Source: Gemmatimonadota bacterium (GTDB lineage: Bacteria > JAAXHH01). From it: a stretch of DNA of 64,000 bases. Below are positions 43,030 through 51,785 of the stretch, piece by piece (position 1 is the stretch's first letter; every line of letters starts with the position of its first letter). The stretch lies in the NCBI GenBank assembly GCA_009837395.1, contig VXTP01000006.1, positions 124,001 to 188,000 on the forward strand, written 5' to 3'. A model generated the notes under the pieces. That model was given only the letters and a program-made list of their open reading frames with translations, had not been told where the DNA came from and made no database searches. The position numbers were made by a program, and so were the translations under genes.

Positions 43030-43404
43030 TCAGTCCTCCAGTGCGTTCTTTATGTCCTTGCCCGTGATGGAAAAATGGGAAGCATGCCAGGCAACCTTCC
43101 CGTCCCGGAGCAGCAGCAACTGCGGCGACTCGTGCCTGATACCCAGGCGGGATTCGATCTCATTGGAGAGATCCCGGTTCTCAATGACCATGACCTGGGT
43201 GAACAGCGGCGGCGGCGTGGACGCTTCCCCGTCCGCGTCCACGTCCGCGAAATCATTTGCGAAATCGTGGTAATGATCGGCGGCCCGGGCGCTCACCGGG
43301 CACACCGTACTGTGCTTGTAGACGAACACGGGACGATTGGTCGACGAGGCGATGGCCTCGTCCAGCGCTGATAATTCGGTCAGGCGCATGACACGGTCAG
43401 ACAT
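43030..43404 (-). CDS. YtxJ/BrxC-like monothiol protein, possible internal start
   Basis: ATG 43404 lies in frame inside the MFS open frame and is six bases after AAGGAGA, the best ribosome site in this area. Initiation there would give a free 124-residue protein of the YtxJ (DUF2847) family, linked in Firmicutes and Bacteroidetes to bacillithiol redox control. The active Cys is in the STVCPVSARA motif. The sequence alone does not show whether the free form, the fusion or both are made. Confidence 0.6.
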   Translation of the reverse strand: MSDRVMRLTELSALDEAIASSTNRPVFVYKHSTVCPVSARAADHYHDFANDFADVDADGEASTPPPLFTQVMVIENRDLSNEIESRLGIRHESPQLLLLRDGKVAWHASHFSITGKDIKNALED

Positions 43405-44700
43405 GAAGGCTCTCCTTGAAACCACGGGGTGCTGCCGGCCATCCCCGGATACGATTTCACTGCAACGACCCCTGCTACCACAACCCGCAGGGATCAGGTG
43501 ACTTCCTCTACTGCCGCGGCCGCCTTGCGCACCCGGGGTTGCCGCCCTTCGGAAATCGCGGTCCGGAGGCAGCATCAGGGCCAGCGCTACGGCGGCCAGC
43601 GGGATCAATGCCAGTACTTCAAGCGTCGCCACTACGCCGACGCGGTCCGCGATACCGCCGAAGATGATCAGCGCGCCACCCGCCGCACCCCAGCTGAAGC
43701 CCATGGGGAAGCTGGAAGCCGTTCCCGCGCTGTCCGGGACGAGTTCCTGGGCCATGGCGACGGAAACGGAATTGGACGCCATGTTCATGAAGCCGGCCAG
43801 GAAAAGCCAGACGGGAAGCAGCGGACCGGTATCGTAGAGCGAAACGAACAGGAAGGGGGTGGAAAACAGGATCGTGGACCAGATCACCCGGCTCCGTCCC
43901 AACCGGTCCGAAAGCCAGCCGCCGACGAACCCGCCGATCACCGCGCCGCCCTGGAAGACGAAGAGCAGGTCGCCCCCTTGCTGCAGGGTAAGGCCCCGGT
44001 CCTTGAGCAGCAACACGAAAAAGGTGGCGAAACCAACCCCGGAGATCGTCCTGATGATGCCCACTACCGTGAGATTGACCATGGGCCACAGATTCGGCCG
44101 GAATGAAGCGCCCACATCGGCCAGGCGGGTTATCCTGCGGTCTTCGTTGCGGATGGGGATGACCCGGGCCATGGCCAATACGGCGATTACCGTGGGAACC
44201 GCGAGCCAGACCAGGCTTTCGAGACCGAAGCGCTCCACGATGCGGGGCACGACAAAGGGGCTTGCCGCCAGCCCGGCGGTCCCGCCGACGATGAAAAGCG
44301 ACACGCCGTAACCGCGTCTCGAACCGCTGACGTCGCCGGCCATGGACACGCTCTGCGGGTGGAAACTGGCGGTGCCGAACCCTCCCAGGACAATGAACAG
44401 CAGCAGCACGAGGAAGGAGGGCGCCAGTCCCACGGCGGACATGAAGACGGCGCAGAATACCGGACCGAGGATTATGAAATAGCGTTTCTCCATCCGGTCC
44501 CCCAGGATGCCCATCAGGGGTTGGACCAGGGAGGAGGTCATGGCCGGAAGGCCGGCGAGCAGTCCGGCCTGCGTAAGGGAGAGTTGCAGCCGCGTAACGA
44601 GCGCGGGAAGAATCGGCGTCAGCAGGGAGGAGAAGAGGTCCACCAGGAAGTGAACCACGGTCAGCAGCACGAGCTTGGCGCGCTGCATATCGGACTTCAT
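43030..44700 (-). CDS. MFS transporter fused in frame to a YtxJ/BrxC-like thiol protein
   Basis: A 556-residue open frame. Residues 1-380 form a major-facilitator transporter with about 12 helices, like fosmidomycin-resistance efflux proteins (QPLMGILGDRMEKRYFIILG; GGFVGGWLSDRLGRSRVIW). A ~50-residue Gly/Arg/Ser linker follows, and then residues 433-556 are a thioredoxin-fold YtxJ/bacilliredoxin-C-like domain with a single active Cys in HSTVCPVSARAADHY. No stop separates the parts, but the second has its own ribosome site. Either a true fusion or two coupled proteins from one frame. Its start overlaps the DUF1028 stop (ATGA). Confidence 0.8.
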   Translation of the reverse strand: MKSDMQRAKLVLLTVVHFLVDLFSSLLTPILPALVTRLQLSLTQAGLLAGLPAMTSSLVQPLMGILGDRMEKRYFIILGPVFCAVFMSAVGLAPSFLVLLLFIVLGGFGTASFHPQSVSMAGDVSGSRRGYGVSLFIVGGTAGLAASPFVVPRIVERFGLESLVWLAVPTVIAVLAMARVIPIRNEDRRITRLADVGASFRPNLWPMVNLTVVGIIRTISGVGFATFFVLLLKDRGLTLQQGGDLLFVFQGGAVIGGFVGGWLSDRLGRSRVIWSTILFSTPFLFVSLYDTGPLLPVWLFLAGFMNMASNSVSVAMAQELVPDSAGTASSFPMGFSWGAAGGALIIFGGIADRVGVVATLEVLALIPLAAVALALMLPPDRDFRRAATPGAQGGRGSRGSHLIPAGCGSRGRCSEIVSGDGRQHPVVSRRAFMSDRVMRLTELSALDEAIASSTNRPVFVYKHSTVCPVSARAADHYHDFANDFADVDADGEASTPPPLFTQVMVIENRDLSNEIESRLGIRHESPQLLLLRDGKVAWHASHFSITGKDIKNALED

Positions 44701-45347
44701 GGATTGAGCCTTCCATGGAGCAGGTACAGGCGCTTCAGTTCCTCGATGGGATCGGCATGGTCATCGACCCGAAGGTCCACGAGGAAGTCGGAGGTACTGC
44801 CGCAGCTCCCGCCTTCCCTTGCCACGAGCAGGGCGGCCGACTGCATGCCCCGCTGGTCGCCGCCGGCTTCCTGGCCGGCCGTGAGCGCGGTGAGCAGTTT
44901 CGCCGCGAAATCCTCTTCGCCGGGTGCCTCGAAAGTTTCCGCCATGGCAGCGACCACCTCTTCACCAGCAAGGATATTGCCCAGGCAGACGTAGCCCGCA
45001 CCGGTTACGTGCCCCGCCCACTCCTGGCATTCCTCCCCCGTGAAGGCCGCCGCTGTGCCGTCGAGATCCACCACGCCGACCTGGCGGGACTGCCGGCCGG
45101 CATCGGATTCGATCAGGCGTTCGAGGGTGTCGATGGCGCCGACGTCCTGTTCGAGCAGATCGAGCCCCCTGGGACCGAAGGACGCGTTGGCCCAGGCCTG
45201 CGTGGCGATGGCGCCGGCGTTGAACCGCGCCCAGGGGACCACGGATCCCACGGCGAGATACTTCGACTGTGTCGCCACGCCGAGATCTCCCGTATCGGGG
45301 TCCAGTGCGACGATGGAAAAAGTGGAGAAACAGGGGGCGCGGTTCAA
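44697..45347 (-). CDS. DUF1028 family protein (Ntn-hydrolase-like)
   Basis: A 216-residue DUF1028 protein, a family with an Ntn-hydrolase-type fold and no firm biochemical role. The N-terminal CFSTFSIVALDPDTGDLGVA is characteristic, as are WARFNAGAIATQAWANASFG, GVVDLDGTAAAFTG and YVCLGNILAGEEVVAAM. The Cys6/Ser8/Thr9 residues near the N-terminus resemble Ntn nucleophile positions, although no processing is apparent. Both ends overlap neighbours by four bases (ATGA), placing it firmly within the oxidase-transporter operon. Confidence 0.88.
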   Translation of the reverse strand: MNRAPCFSTFSIVALDPDTGDLGVATQSKYLAVGSVVPWARFNAGAIATQAWANASFGPRGLDLLEQDVGAIDTLERLIESDAGRQSRQVGVVDLDGTAAAFTGEECQEWAGHVTGAGYVCLGNILAGEEVVAAMAETFEAPGEEDFAAKLLTALTAGQEAGGDQRGMQSAALLVAREGGSCGSTSDFLVDLRVDDHADPIEELKRLYLLHGRLNP

Positions 45348-48271
45348 CGCTGGATGCTCCGTCGGTCGCCGTGTGTTTTTCTGTCGTCGAGCGCATTTCT
45401 GATCAATTCGATGGGATGGAGGGCGGTCCTTCCCGTGCCGTCGGCGATCTGGTGCCGGCAGGAGGTCCCCGTCGCGGCGAATTCCGTTCCCTCATCGGCG
45501 GTGCGGACAGCGGGGAAGAGCCGGTCTTCGCCAATTTTCATGGACAGGTCGTAGTGCTCCCGTTCGTAGCCGAAGCTGCCGGCCATGCCGCAGCACCCGG
45601 TGTTCAACGTCGTGACCTCGTATCCGGGCACCAGTTCCAGGGCGGCCACGGTGGAATCCGTGCCGGCGATGGCCTTCTGCTGGCAGTGCCCGTGCAGGCT
45701 GATCGACCGGCCGGTGGGCCGGACCGGAAGCGAAAGGCGGCCGGCCCCGTGTTCCCGGGCCAGGAACTCGTCGATCATGAGCATGCCCTCTGCGAGCCGG
45801 TCGGCCCTCGGGTCGTCCACGATGTCGCGGTAGTCGTCCCTGAACGTCATGATGCAACTGGGTTCACAGCCCACGATGGTCCATCCGCGGTCCACGTACC
45901 GGACAAGCTGTGCGATGTTGTATTCGGCGGCCGCCCGGGCCTGGCGCAGCATGCCCTTCGAGATCAGGGGCCTGCCGCAGCAGGCGCGGGGTTCGGCCAG
46001 CACCACGCGGTATCCGGCGCTTTCGAGTACCTCAACGGCAGCCATGCCGATGTGGGGTTCGCTGTAGTTGACGAAGGTGTCCGGGAAGAAGACGACCGTA
46101 GGCCGATCACGGTCATCGGCGCGTCCGGGGCCGCGTCCGGGGCCGCGCTGATAGAACCATTGTTCGAAGGTAACTTCGGCAAACTCCGGCAGGGACCGCC
46201 TCCTGTCCACGCCGATCGTCCGTTCCAGGATCCGCTTATGCCAGGGATGGTTCACGATCCGGTTGCTCAGCGGCGCAAAGGCGGAACCGAGGCGGTTGAG
46301 CGTTTCGATGCGGCCGAACAGGCGGTTGCGCAGGGGCAGCCCGTGCTTCTCGTAGTAGTGGGCGAGGAATTCGTACTTCATCTTGGCCATGTCGACGTTG
46401 GAGGGACACTCGCCCTTGCAGCCCTTGCACTCCAGGCAGAGTTCGAGGGCTTCGTAGACCCGCCGGCTCGTGAACCCTTCCCCGTCCAGCCTGCCCGACA
46501 GGGCAGCCCGGAGCACGTTCGCGCGGCCCCGGGTGCTGTGCTCTTCGTCGAGCGTGGCGATATAGGACGGACACATGGTCCCCACCAGCTTCTTGCGGCA
46601 GGCGCCGACCCCGTTGCAGAGCTCGATGGACCGCGAGAACCCGCCGTCGCCCGAGAAATCGAAGTATGTATTGATCTCCTCAGCCTGGTAAGCCGGGCCG
46701 AATCGCAGGTTGTCCGTCATCTTCTGGTTCGCGATGATCTTGCCGGGATTCATGATGCCGTTCGGGTCGAACACGGCCTTGACCGCCTTGAAGGCCTCGT
46801 ACAGCCGCGGGCCGAAAACCTGTTCATTCCACTCGCTCCGAACGAGTCCGTCGCCGTGCTCGGAACTGACCGCGCCGCCGTAGGCCAGGACCAGGTCGCG
46901 GATTTCTTCGGCGATGGCCCGCATGCGCTCGATGCCCTCGGATTCCTTGAGATTGATGAGCGGCCGGATGTGGATCGTGCCCACGCTGGCATGGGCGTAG
47001 TAGGACGCCACCGTGCCGTGCTTGTGGACGATATCGCGGAAGTCGCGGATGTAGTCCGGAAGCTTCTCCGGCGAGACCGCCGTGTCCTCCACGAAAGTCG
47101 CCGGCTTGGTATCCCCCTTCATGCCCATCAGCAACCCGAGTCCCGCCTTCCGGATAGCCCAGGCGTTCGACTGGGCGGAGGGGGTCGTGGCCCGGACGCA
47201 GGCGTAGCCCAGGCGCTTCTCCCGGAGCAGGGATTCGAGGGCGTCCAGGCGGCCCGCGACCTCTTCGGCCGTTTCCCCGTAGTACTCGATCATGAGGATG
47301 GCTTCCGGGTCGCCGTCGATGAAGTCCCGCTGGTGGGCGGCCGCGGGAGAGGCCTTGGCCAGGTCCAGGATGGTCTTGTCGGTGAGTTCCACGGCGGACG
47401 GATCGGTCTTCAGGATCTCGACGGTCGCTTCCATGGATTCGATCAGGTCCGAGAAATGACAGATACCGAGGGCCTTATGGGCCGGTAACGGCACCAGGTT
47501 GACGCGCGCCTCGGTCACGGCGGCCAGGGTGCCCTCGGATCCGACGATCATCCTGCAGGGGTCGAAGGGACCCTCTCCGGTGAATTCGTCCAGGTTGTAT
47601 CCGCCCACGCGCCGCATGATCCGGGGGTAACGGGCCTCGATCTCGTCCCGGTGCTCGTGGGCAATGCGGCGGATTTCGCGATAGATCCGGCCTTCCATGC
47701 CTTCGAGTGCGGCCTTCTCGCCGTATTCGCGGTCGCCGACCGGCTTGAAGACCGTCCGCGTTCCGTCGCTCAGGACCACGTCGAGTTCCAGGACGTGGTC
47801 GATCGTCTTGCCGTAAATGATGGAATGGGAACCGCAGGAGTTGTTGCCGATCATGCCGCCGACGTTCGCCCGGTTGCTCGGTGAGACGTCCGGCGCGAAG
47901 AGCAGTCCCATCGGTTTCAGGTGGGCGTTGAGTTCGTCGAGCACCACGCCGGGCTGGATCCGGGCCCACTGCTCCTCGACGTTGACCTCGAGGATCCGGT
48001 TCATGTGCCGGGAGAAATCCACCTGGATGCTGCGGCCCACCGCCTGGCCGCCCAGGCTGGTGCCCCCGCCGCGGGGCGTGACGGGGATGCCTCTTTCGTA
48101 GGCGAAACGGAGGATGCGGGAGACCTGGTCCGCGTCGGCCGGATAGGCGACGCCCAGCGGCTGGATTTCGTAGATGCTGGCGTCCGTGCTGTACAGGACC
48201 CTGGCCGTTTCGTCGAATCGGAACGCGCAGTCGATCTCTTTCCCGATCTGTTCCTGCCAGGTTGTGTCCAT
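45344..48271 (-). CDS. FAD-linked / 4Fe-4S D-2-hydroxyacid dehydrogenase (YdiJ/glycolate-oxidase-like)
   Basis: A 975-residue fused dehydrogenase oxidising D-lactate, glycolate or D-2-hydroxyglutarate to the ketoacid. The FAD domain (VTPRGGGTSLGGQAVGRS near 60-80; MIGNNSCGSHSI) is followed by the FAD-oxidase C-terminal domain (HASVGTIHIRPLINL; SSEHGDGLVRSEW), a ferredoxin-type segment with ELCLECKGCKGECPSNVDMA, and two CCG half-motifs (RACCGRPLISKG; GCCGMAGSFGYE) that hold an iron-sulfur or heterodisulfide-type site. It resembles E. coli YdiJ in domain order. A glycerate kinase gene upstream supports a glycolate/glycerate role. Confidence 0.92.
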   Translation of the reverse strand: MDTTWQEQIGKEIDCAFRFDETARVLYSTDASIYEIQPLGVAYPADADQVSRILRFAYERGIPVTPRGGGTSLGGQAVGRSIQVDFSRHMNRILEVNVEEQWARIQPGVVLDELNAHLKPMGLLFAPDVSPSNRANVGGMIGNNSCGSHSIIYGKTIDHVLELDVVLSDGTRTVFKPVGDREYGEKAALEGMEGRIYREIRRIAHEHRDEIEARYPRIMRRVGGYNLDEFTGEGPFDPCRMIVGSEGTLAAVTEARVNLVPLPAHKALGICHFSDLIESMEATVEILKTDPSAVELTDKTILDLAKASPAAAHQRDFIDGDPEAILMIEYYGETAEEVAGRLDALESLLREKRLGYACVRATTPSAQSNAWAIRKAGLGLLMGMKGDTKPATFVEDTAVSPEKLPDYIRDFRDIVHKHGTVASYYAHASVGTIHIRPLINLKESEGIERMRAIAEEIRDLVLAYGGAVSSEHGDGLVRSEWNEQVFGPRLYEAFKAVKAVFDPNGIMNPGKIIANQKMTDNLRFGPAYQAEEINTYFDFSGDGGFSRSIELCNGVGACRKKLVGTMCPSYIATLDEEHSTRGRANVLRAALSGRLDGEGFTSRRVYEALELCLECKGCKGECPSNVDMAKMKYEFLAHYYEKHGLPLRNRLFGRIETLNRLGSAFAPLSNRIVNHPWHKRILERTIGVDRRRSLPEFAEVTFEQWFYQRGPGRGPGRADDRDRPTVVFFPDTFVNYSEPHIGMAAVEVLESAGYRVVLAEPRACCGRPLISKGMLRQARAAAEYNIAQLVRYVDRGWTIVGCEPSCIMTFRDDYRDIVDDPRADRLAEGMLMIDEFLAREHGAGRLSLPVRPTGRSISLHGHCQQKAIAGTDSTVAALELVPGYEVTTLNTGCCGMAGSFGYEREHYDLSMKIGEDRLFPAVRTADEGTEFAATGTSCRHQIADGTGRTALHPIELIRNALDDRKTHGDRRSIQR

Positions 48272-48302
48272 GTACCTTGCCTTTGCGCCGGTCCGGGCAG
48301 TG

Positions 48303-48351
48303 CCGGTTCAGGCCCGCTTCCGGTTCCGGTCCGCTTCCGGTTCAGGCCCGC
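48303..48351. repeat. 15-bp direct repeat in the PhyH/oxidase gap
   Basis: CCGGTTCAGGCCCGC occurs at 48303-48317 and again at 48337-48351, with related CTTCCGGTTC copies between. It lies in the 99-base gap between the two genes. No function can be read; slippage-derived repetition is likely. Confidence 0.7.
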
Positions 48352-48370
48352 GGTCGGGGAAGCGAACGGC

Positions 48371-49177
48371 TCATACGGTTAACGTGACCACTTCCCGCTG
48401 GGCGACGTCCTTGACCTCCGTGAAGGAGGCCAGGGCCATCAATTCGTTGGTCTCGGGCGAAAGCCGGGCCTTCAGCGTGTCCGTCGTCCACGGTCCGCCG
48501 CCGGTGTACTGGGGCGCGTACCGCAGCACGAGCACGATACGCTTCCGGTCGGTCGGCTTCCATCGGAGGGTGCCGTGCGTGAGCAACTCGGATATGACCA
48601 CCGCGTCGCCCGCCCTGGGGGTTACGTTTACCGTGCCGGGCGGTGCGTCGTCTTCCAGGTCGCCCCCGTCGAAGACCGAATCGGGACGGTCGAAATTGCA
48701 CTTGTGGGACCCGGGCACGACCACGAGCCCGCCGTCGCCGGGATTCACGTCGGTGAGATAGGTGAATACGACGAAATCATCGCAATATATACGTCCGTCC
48801 CGGCATTCGTAGCGTGTGCTCTGCCAGCCGTAGGCCTCGCGGGCGCAGTGGAGCGACCCGGGATCGACGACTCCACCGGGCTGGTTCACGAGCATGGACC
48901 CCCGGACGAAACGGGGTTTGCCGGACGTGAATTCCTTTACGATGGGCCAGTAGCTCGGTTGGAAGACCAGCCGCTCCAGTGCCTTGTCGAAGGCGAATCC
49001 GTTGTCGTATATACGGCCGTCCCTGCTTCCGAAGTCCGGCGGGAGATCTTCAGCGGGCGTCCGGATATACCGCTCCGCGGCGTCAAGCGCCTCGGCAAGC
49101 GCCGCTTCTCCGATAGCGCCTTCCAGGTGCAGAAAACCGGTCAGGTCGAAAAGGTATCTCTGCGCTTCGGTCATCAT
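48371..49177 (-). CDS. PhyH-family protein with H-C-A in place of H-x-D
   Basis: A 268-residue PhyH-family protein. The core is intact: the PGDGGLVVVPGSHKCNF block, the second iron His in LLTHGTLRW (H201) and the Arg cluster near 211-213. The first iron motif reads GSLH110-C-A112, so the carboxylate ligand of normal members is replaced by Ala, as in the halogenase SyrB2 (H-x-A). It is 24 bases after the glycerate kinase gene and upstream of the FAD/Fe-S dehydrogenase on the same strand. Whether it is a halogenase, an oxygenase with a substitute ligand or inactive is open. Confidence 0.86.
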   Translation of the reverse strand: MMTEAQRYLFDLTGFLHLEGAIGEAALAEALDAAERYIRTPAEDLPPDFGSRDGRIYDNGFAFDKALERLVFQPSYWPIVKEFTSGKPRFVRGSMLVNQPGGVVDPGSLHCAREAYGWQSTRYECRDGRIYCDDFVVFTYLTDVNPGDGGLVVVPGSHKCNFDRPDSVFDGGDLEDDAPPGTVNVTPRAGDAVVISELLTHGTLRWKPTDRKRIVLVLRYAPQYTGGGPWTTDTLKARLSPETNELMALASFTEVKDVAQREVVTLTV

Positions 49178-49201
49178 GGTCGATTCCAGCCTTTAGCGTC
49201 C

Positions 49202-50530
49202 TCAACCGACGAGCAACAGACGCAGGTCCATGACATTGGTATGGGTAGGGCCCGTCATGACCAGGTCGCCCAGCGGTTTGAAAAAGTGATAGGCGTCGCT
49301 GCGGCCCATGCAGTCGTCGGCGTCCAGCCCCATTTCTGCGGCCCGGGCCAGCGTATATCCGTCCGCCACCGCGCCCGCGGCGTCGGTCGGACCATCCGTT
49401 CCGTCCGTTCCGGCGCTGAACACGACGGTTCGTTCCAGTCCTTCGATGCCCGCAACGGTGGCCAGTACGAATTCCTGGTTCCGTCCGCCCTTGCCACCGC
49501 CCTTCAGCGTGACCGTGGTTTCGCCGCCTGAGATAACGCACGCCGGGCGCCGCACCGGATCGCCATACTCTTCGATTTCCCGGGCCATGGCGGCGTAGAC
49601 ACGGGCGACCTCTCGCGTCTCGCCGTCGATCGAACTGGACAGCACGAGCGGGTTGTAGCCTCTCCTTTCCGCCTCGGTCCGCGCGGAATCGAGCGCCTGC
49701 CGGTTGTTGGCGACCATGACCGTCTGCGTACGACCGAACACCGGATCACCGGGCCCCGGCGTTTCGGGTACGGTTCCCTTCAACCCCGCTTCCAGGTGGC
49801 GCGTCACCGTTGCGGGCAATCTATCGTGCAGACCGTACTTATTGAATATCCCCCGGCAGTCGGCAAAGGTGCTTTCATCCGGCACCGTGGGCCCCGACGC
49901 GATGATGTCGAGCGGGTCCCCGATGACGTCCGAAAGGACCAGGCTCACCAGCCGCGCAGGCGAGGCCAGCCTGGCCAATTGTCCACCCTTTACCCGCGAA
50001 ATATGCTTGCGAACCGTATTGGTCTCGTTGATCGTCGCGCCGCACTGCAGCAGTAGTTCCGTGACCGCCTGTTTCTCCTCCAGCGTCACCCCTTCTGCAG
50101 GCAACGGCAGGAGCGCGGATCCCCCGCCCGAAAGCAGGCAGAACACCAGGTCGTCTTCGCCGAGGGTCGCCAGGAGCTCGACGATCTGCTCCGTTCCGGC
50201 CACGCCCGCCGCGTCGGGAATGGGATGGCCCGCTTCGACCGCCTCCACGCGACGCAGCGGTGTAGAATGGCCATACTTGACGTTGACCATGCCCCCGGTG
50301 AGCCGGTCGCCGAGTAGTGACTCCATAGCGCCGGCCATCACGGAACCCGCTTTGCCGGCACCGACGACGTAGACGTTTTCGAACCGGTCCAGGTTGTATC
50401 CACGACCGCCGACTTTCAGCCGGTTTCCTATACGTACGACATGGCGCCGGATGGCCGCCGCTGGATCTACGGCTTGCAGGGCCGCGTCGAATATGCACCT
50501 TGCGTCTTTGCGAAGGGCGGCAGTGGACAT
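49202..50530 (-). CDS. Glycerate 2-kinase (DUF4147/MOFRL family)
   Basis: A 442-residue glycerate kinase of the GckA type, which phosphorylates D-glycerate to 2-phosphoglycerate. VYVVGAGKAGSVMAGAMES is near the N-terminus, then the VKYGHSTPLRRVEAVEAGHP block, LVFCLLSGGGSALLPLP, NTVRKHISRVKGGQLA, SDVIGDPLDIIASGPT, and the C-terminal MOFRL domain with the CVISGGETTVTLKGGGKGGR block and AGTDGTDGPTDAAGA. Start chosen at ATG 50530; longer forms begin in the tatA gap. It follows tatA by about 100 bases. Confidence 0.93.
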   Translation of the reverse strand: MSTAALRKDARCIFDAALQAVDPAAAIRRHVVRIGNRLKVGGRGYNLDRFENVYVVGAGKAGSVMAGAMESLLGDRLTGGMVNVKYGHSTPLRRVEAVEAGHPIPDAAGVAGTEQIVELLATLGEDDLVFCLLSGGGSALLPLPAEGVTLEEKQAVTELLLQCGATINETNTVRKHISRVKGGQLARLASPARLVSLVLSDVIGDPLDIIASGPTVPDESTFADCRGIFNKYGLHDRLPATVTRHLEAGLKGTVPETPGPGDPVFGRTQTVMVANNRQALDSARTEAERRGYNPLVLSSSIDGETREVARVYAAMAREIEEYGDPVRRPACVISGGETTVTLKGGGKGGRNQEFVLATVAGIEGLERTVVFSAGTDGTDGPTDAAGAVADGYTLARAAEMGLDADDCMGRSDAYHFFKPLGDLVMTGPTHTNVMDLRLLLVG

Positions 50531-50632
50531 GTCCTGTAGTCGTGGAAAGCGCTGCGGGCTCCGGATCATGCAAAACGGGCGCACCGTCCACCGGCCGGCA
50601 CGCCCATTCACGAAGTCTGCTGTTCCGTTATC

Positions 50633-50863
50633 CTATGACCGGTCCAATTCCTTTGTCGGCGGTGGCTTTCGCGGGGGCGGTTCCTTCTCGTCGATGTCGA
50701 TGGCGCGCTGGATTTCAGTATTCGCATTATTCACGACCCGCTTGAACTCCCGAACGCCCTTGCCCAGTCCCCTCGCCAGGGCCGGAATCCGGTCCGCGCC
50801 GAACAGGAGCAGGACGATCAGGAAAATCACCATCAGTTCCTGCATGCCGATATCACCGATCAT
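50633..50863 (-). CDS. tatA: Sec-independent translocase pore subunit TatA
   Basis: A 76-residue Tat pore-forming protein. A short N-terminus is followed by one membrane helix (ELMVIFLIVLLLFGADRIP), the FGADRIPALARGLGKGVREFK hinge and amphipathic helix, and a charged proline-rich tail (EKEPPPRKPPPTKEL). ATG 50863 is nine bases after GGGAG; the upstream in-frame sequence is not TatA-like. The Phe-Gly hinge and Arg/Lys-rich amphipathic helix fit TatA rather than TatB. tatC is in the window at 26574. Confidence 0.92.
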   Translation of the reverse strand: MIGDIGMQELMVIFLIVLLLFGADRIPALARGLGKGVREFKRVVNNANTEIQRAIDIDEKEPPPRKPPPTKELDRS

Positions 50864-51158
50864 GCCGCTAAACTCCCGGAGTGAGCGCAAGAACGCCCGC
50901 TTGCCCGAACGGACCGCGTTGTACGGCCTTCCGATAGTTAGACCTGATGCGGAAAATGTACAGGACGGGCCGAAACCGGGCAAGCGATTTATGCGGAAGG
51001 GCCGCGAGGAAGGGCCGTGAGGAAGTGTCGCGCGCAAGGACCACGCCGCGCCGTTTCCCAGTCCTTCCTTGACGGCCGGGTCCGCCCGGATCAGTTTACA
51101 GGGATTCGGATCGCGGGCCGGTTACGCGGTCTGTGGACATGCACATCGGAGGGACTGG

Positions 51159-51785
51159 ATGGACAGGCCGATCGTCAACCCGGGCAGGCTTCATTGGACG
51201 GGGCAGCACTGGATCAACTACATACGCCCCCCGAACGCCGGGGAGAACAGCGCGATGGTCAGCCTCTGGCATACGCACTACTGTTCGGCCGGCGAAGGGA
51301 CCGTGGCCTATGTGCTGATCGAGCATGGATCCTCGTATCGCAGGATCTGTACCGACAACCCGGATCTGGCCGCGTTCATTCGAAACTGGATGAGTGGCCG
51401 CGGCGGCATGTACGACATGGAACTGGAGGTGGTGCCGGCTGTTTTCACGCGGAGCGGCAACGTGCTCGACACACCCGCGTGGACGATCGAAACGGCGGAT
51501 GACCTGGTCATCGCCCGATGGGACGGTCTGCAGCCTCCCGAACTGCTCGATGCGCCCGGTCCTGGACTCAGGGAAGGATGGGACGTCTTCTCCTGCCTGT
51601 TCTTTGCCCGGTCCGCCCGGATCATGTTCAACGGTCACCTGATACCCGGCGAACCCTTTCCGGTCGATACCTGGAAGCCCAGTATCGGCGGCGAGCGCAG
51701 CTCCTGCGTATTCGCGCTGTCCGAGACCTTCATTCAGGCGGCCGGTCAGAATGAAGGAACGCCCATCCCGCGAAGGCGGCGATGA
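51159..51785 (+). CDS. Unknown 208-residue protein
   Basis: A protein I do not recognise. It is beta-rich and aromatic, with HWTGQHWINYIRPPNAGENS near the N-terminus, LWHTHYCSAGEGTVAYVLIEHG, RICTDNPDLAAFIRNW, and a C-terminal half with DDLVIARWDGLQPPELL and WDVFSCLFFARSARIMFNG. No signal peptide or membrane segment. ATG 51159 is six bases after GGAGG. The 3' end overlaps the HupE-like gene on the opposite strand by 56 bases, an unusual tail-to-tail overlap. No pathway is suggested by neighbours. Confidence 0.7.
   Translation: MDRPIVNPGRLHWTGQHWINYIRPPNAGENSAMVSLWHTHYCSAGEGTVAYVLIEHGSSYRRICTDNPDLAAFIRNWMSGRGGMYDMELEVVPAVFTRSGNVLDTPAWTIETADDLVIARWDGLQPPELLDAPGPGLREGWDVFSCLFFARSARIMFNGHLIPGEPFPVDTWKPSIGGERSSCVFALSETFIQAAGQNEGTPIPRRRR

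Noticed and set aside
45269-47488. 739-residue plus-strand frame across the DUF1028/dehydrogenase region
   Set aside because: The minus strand carries two recognisable families in overlapping operon order; the plus-strand product resembles no protein and is explained by codon bias.
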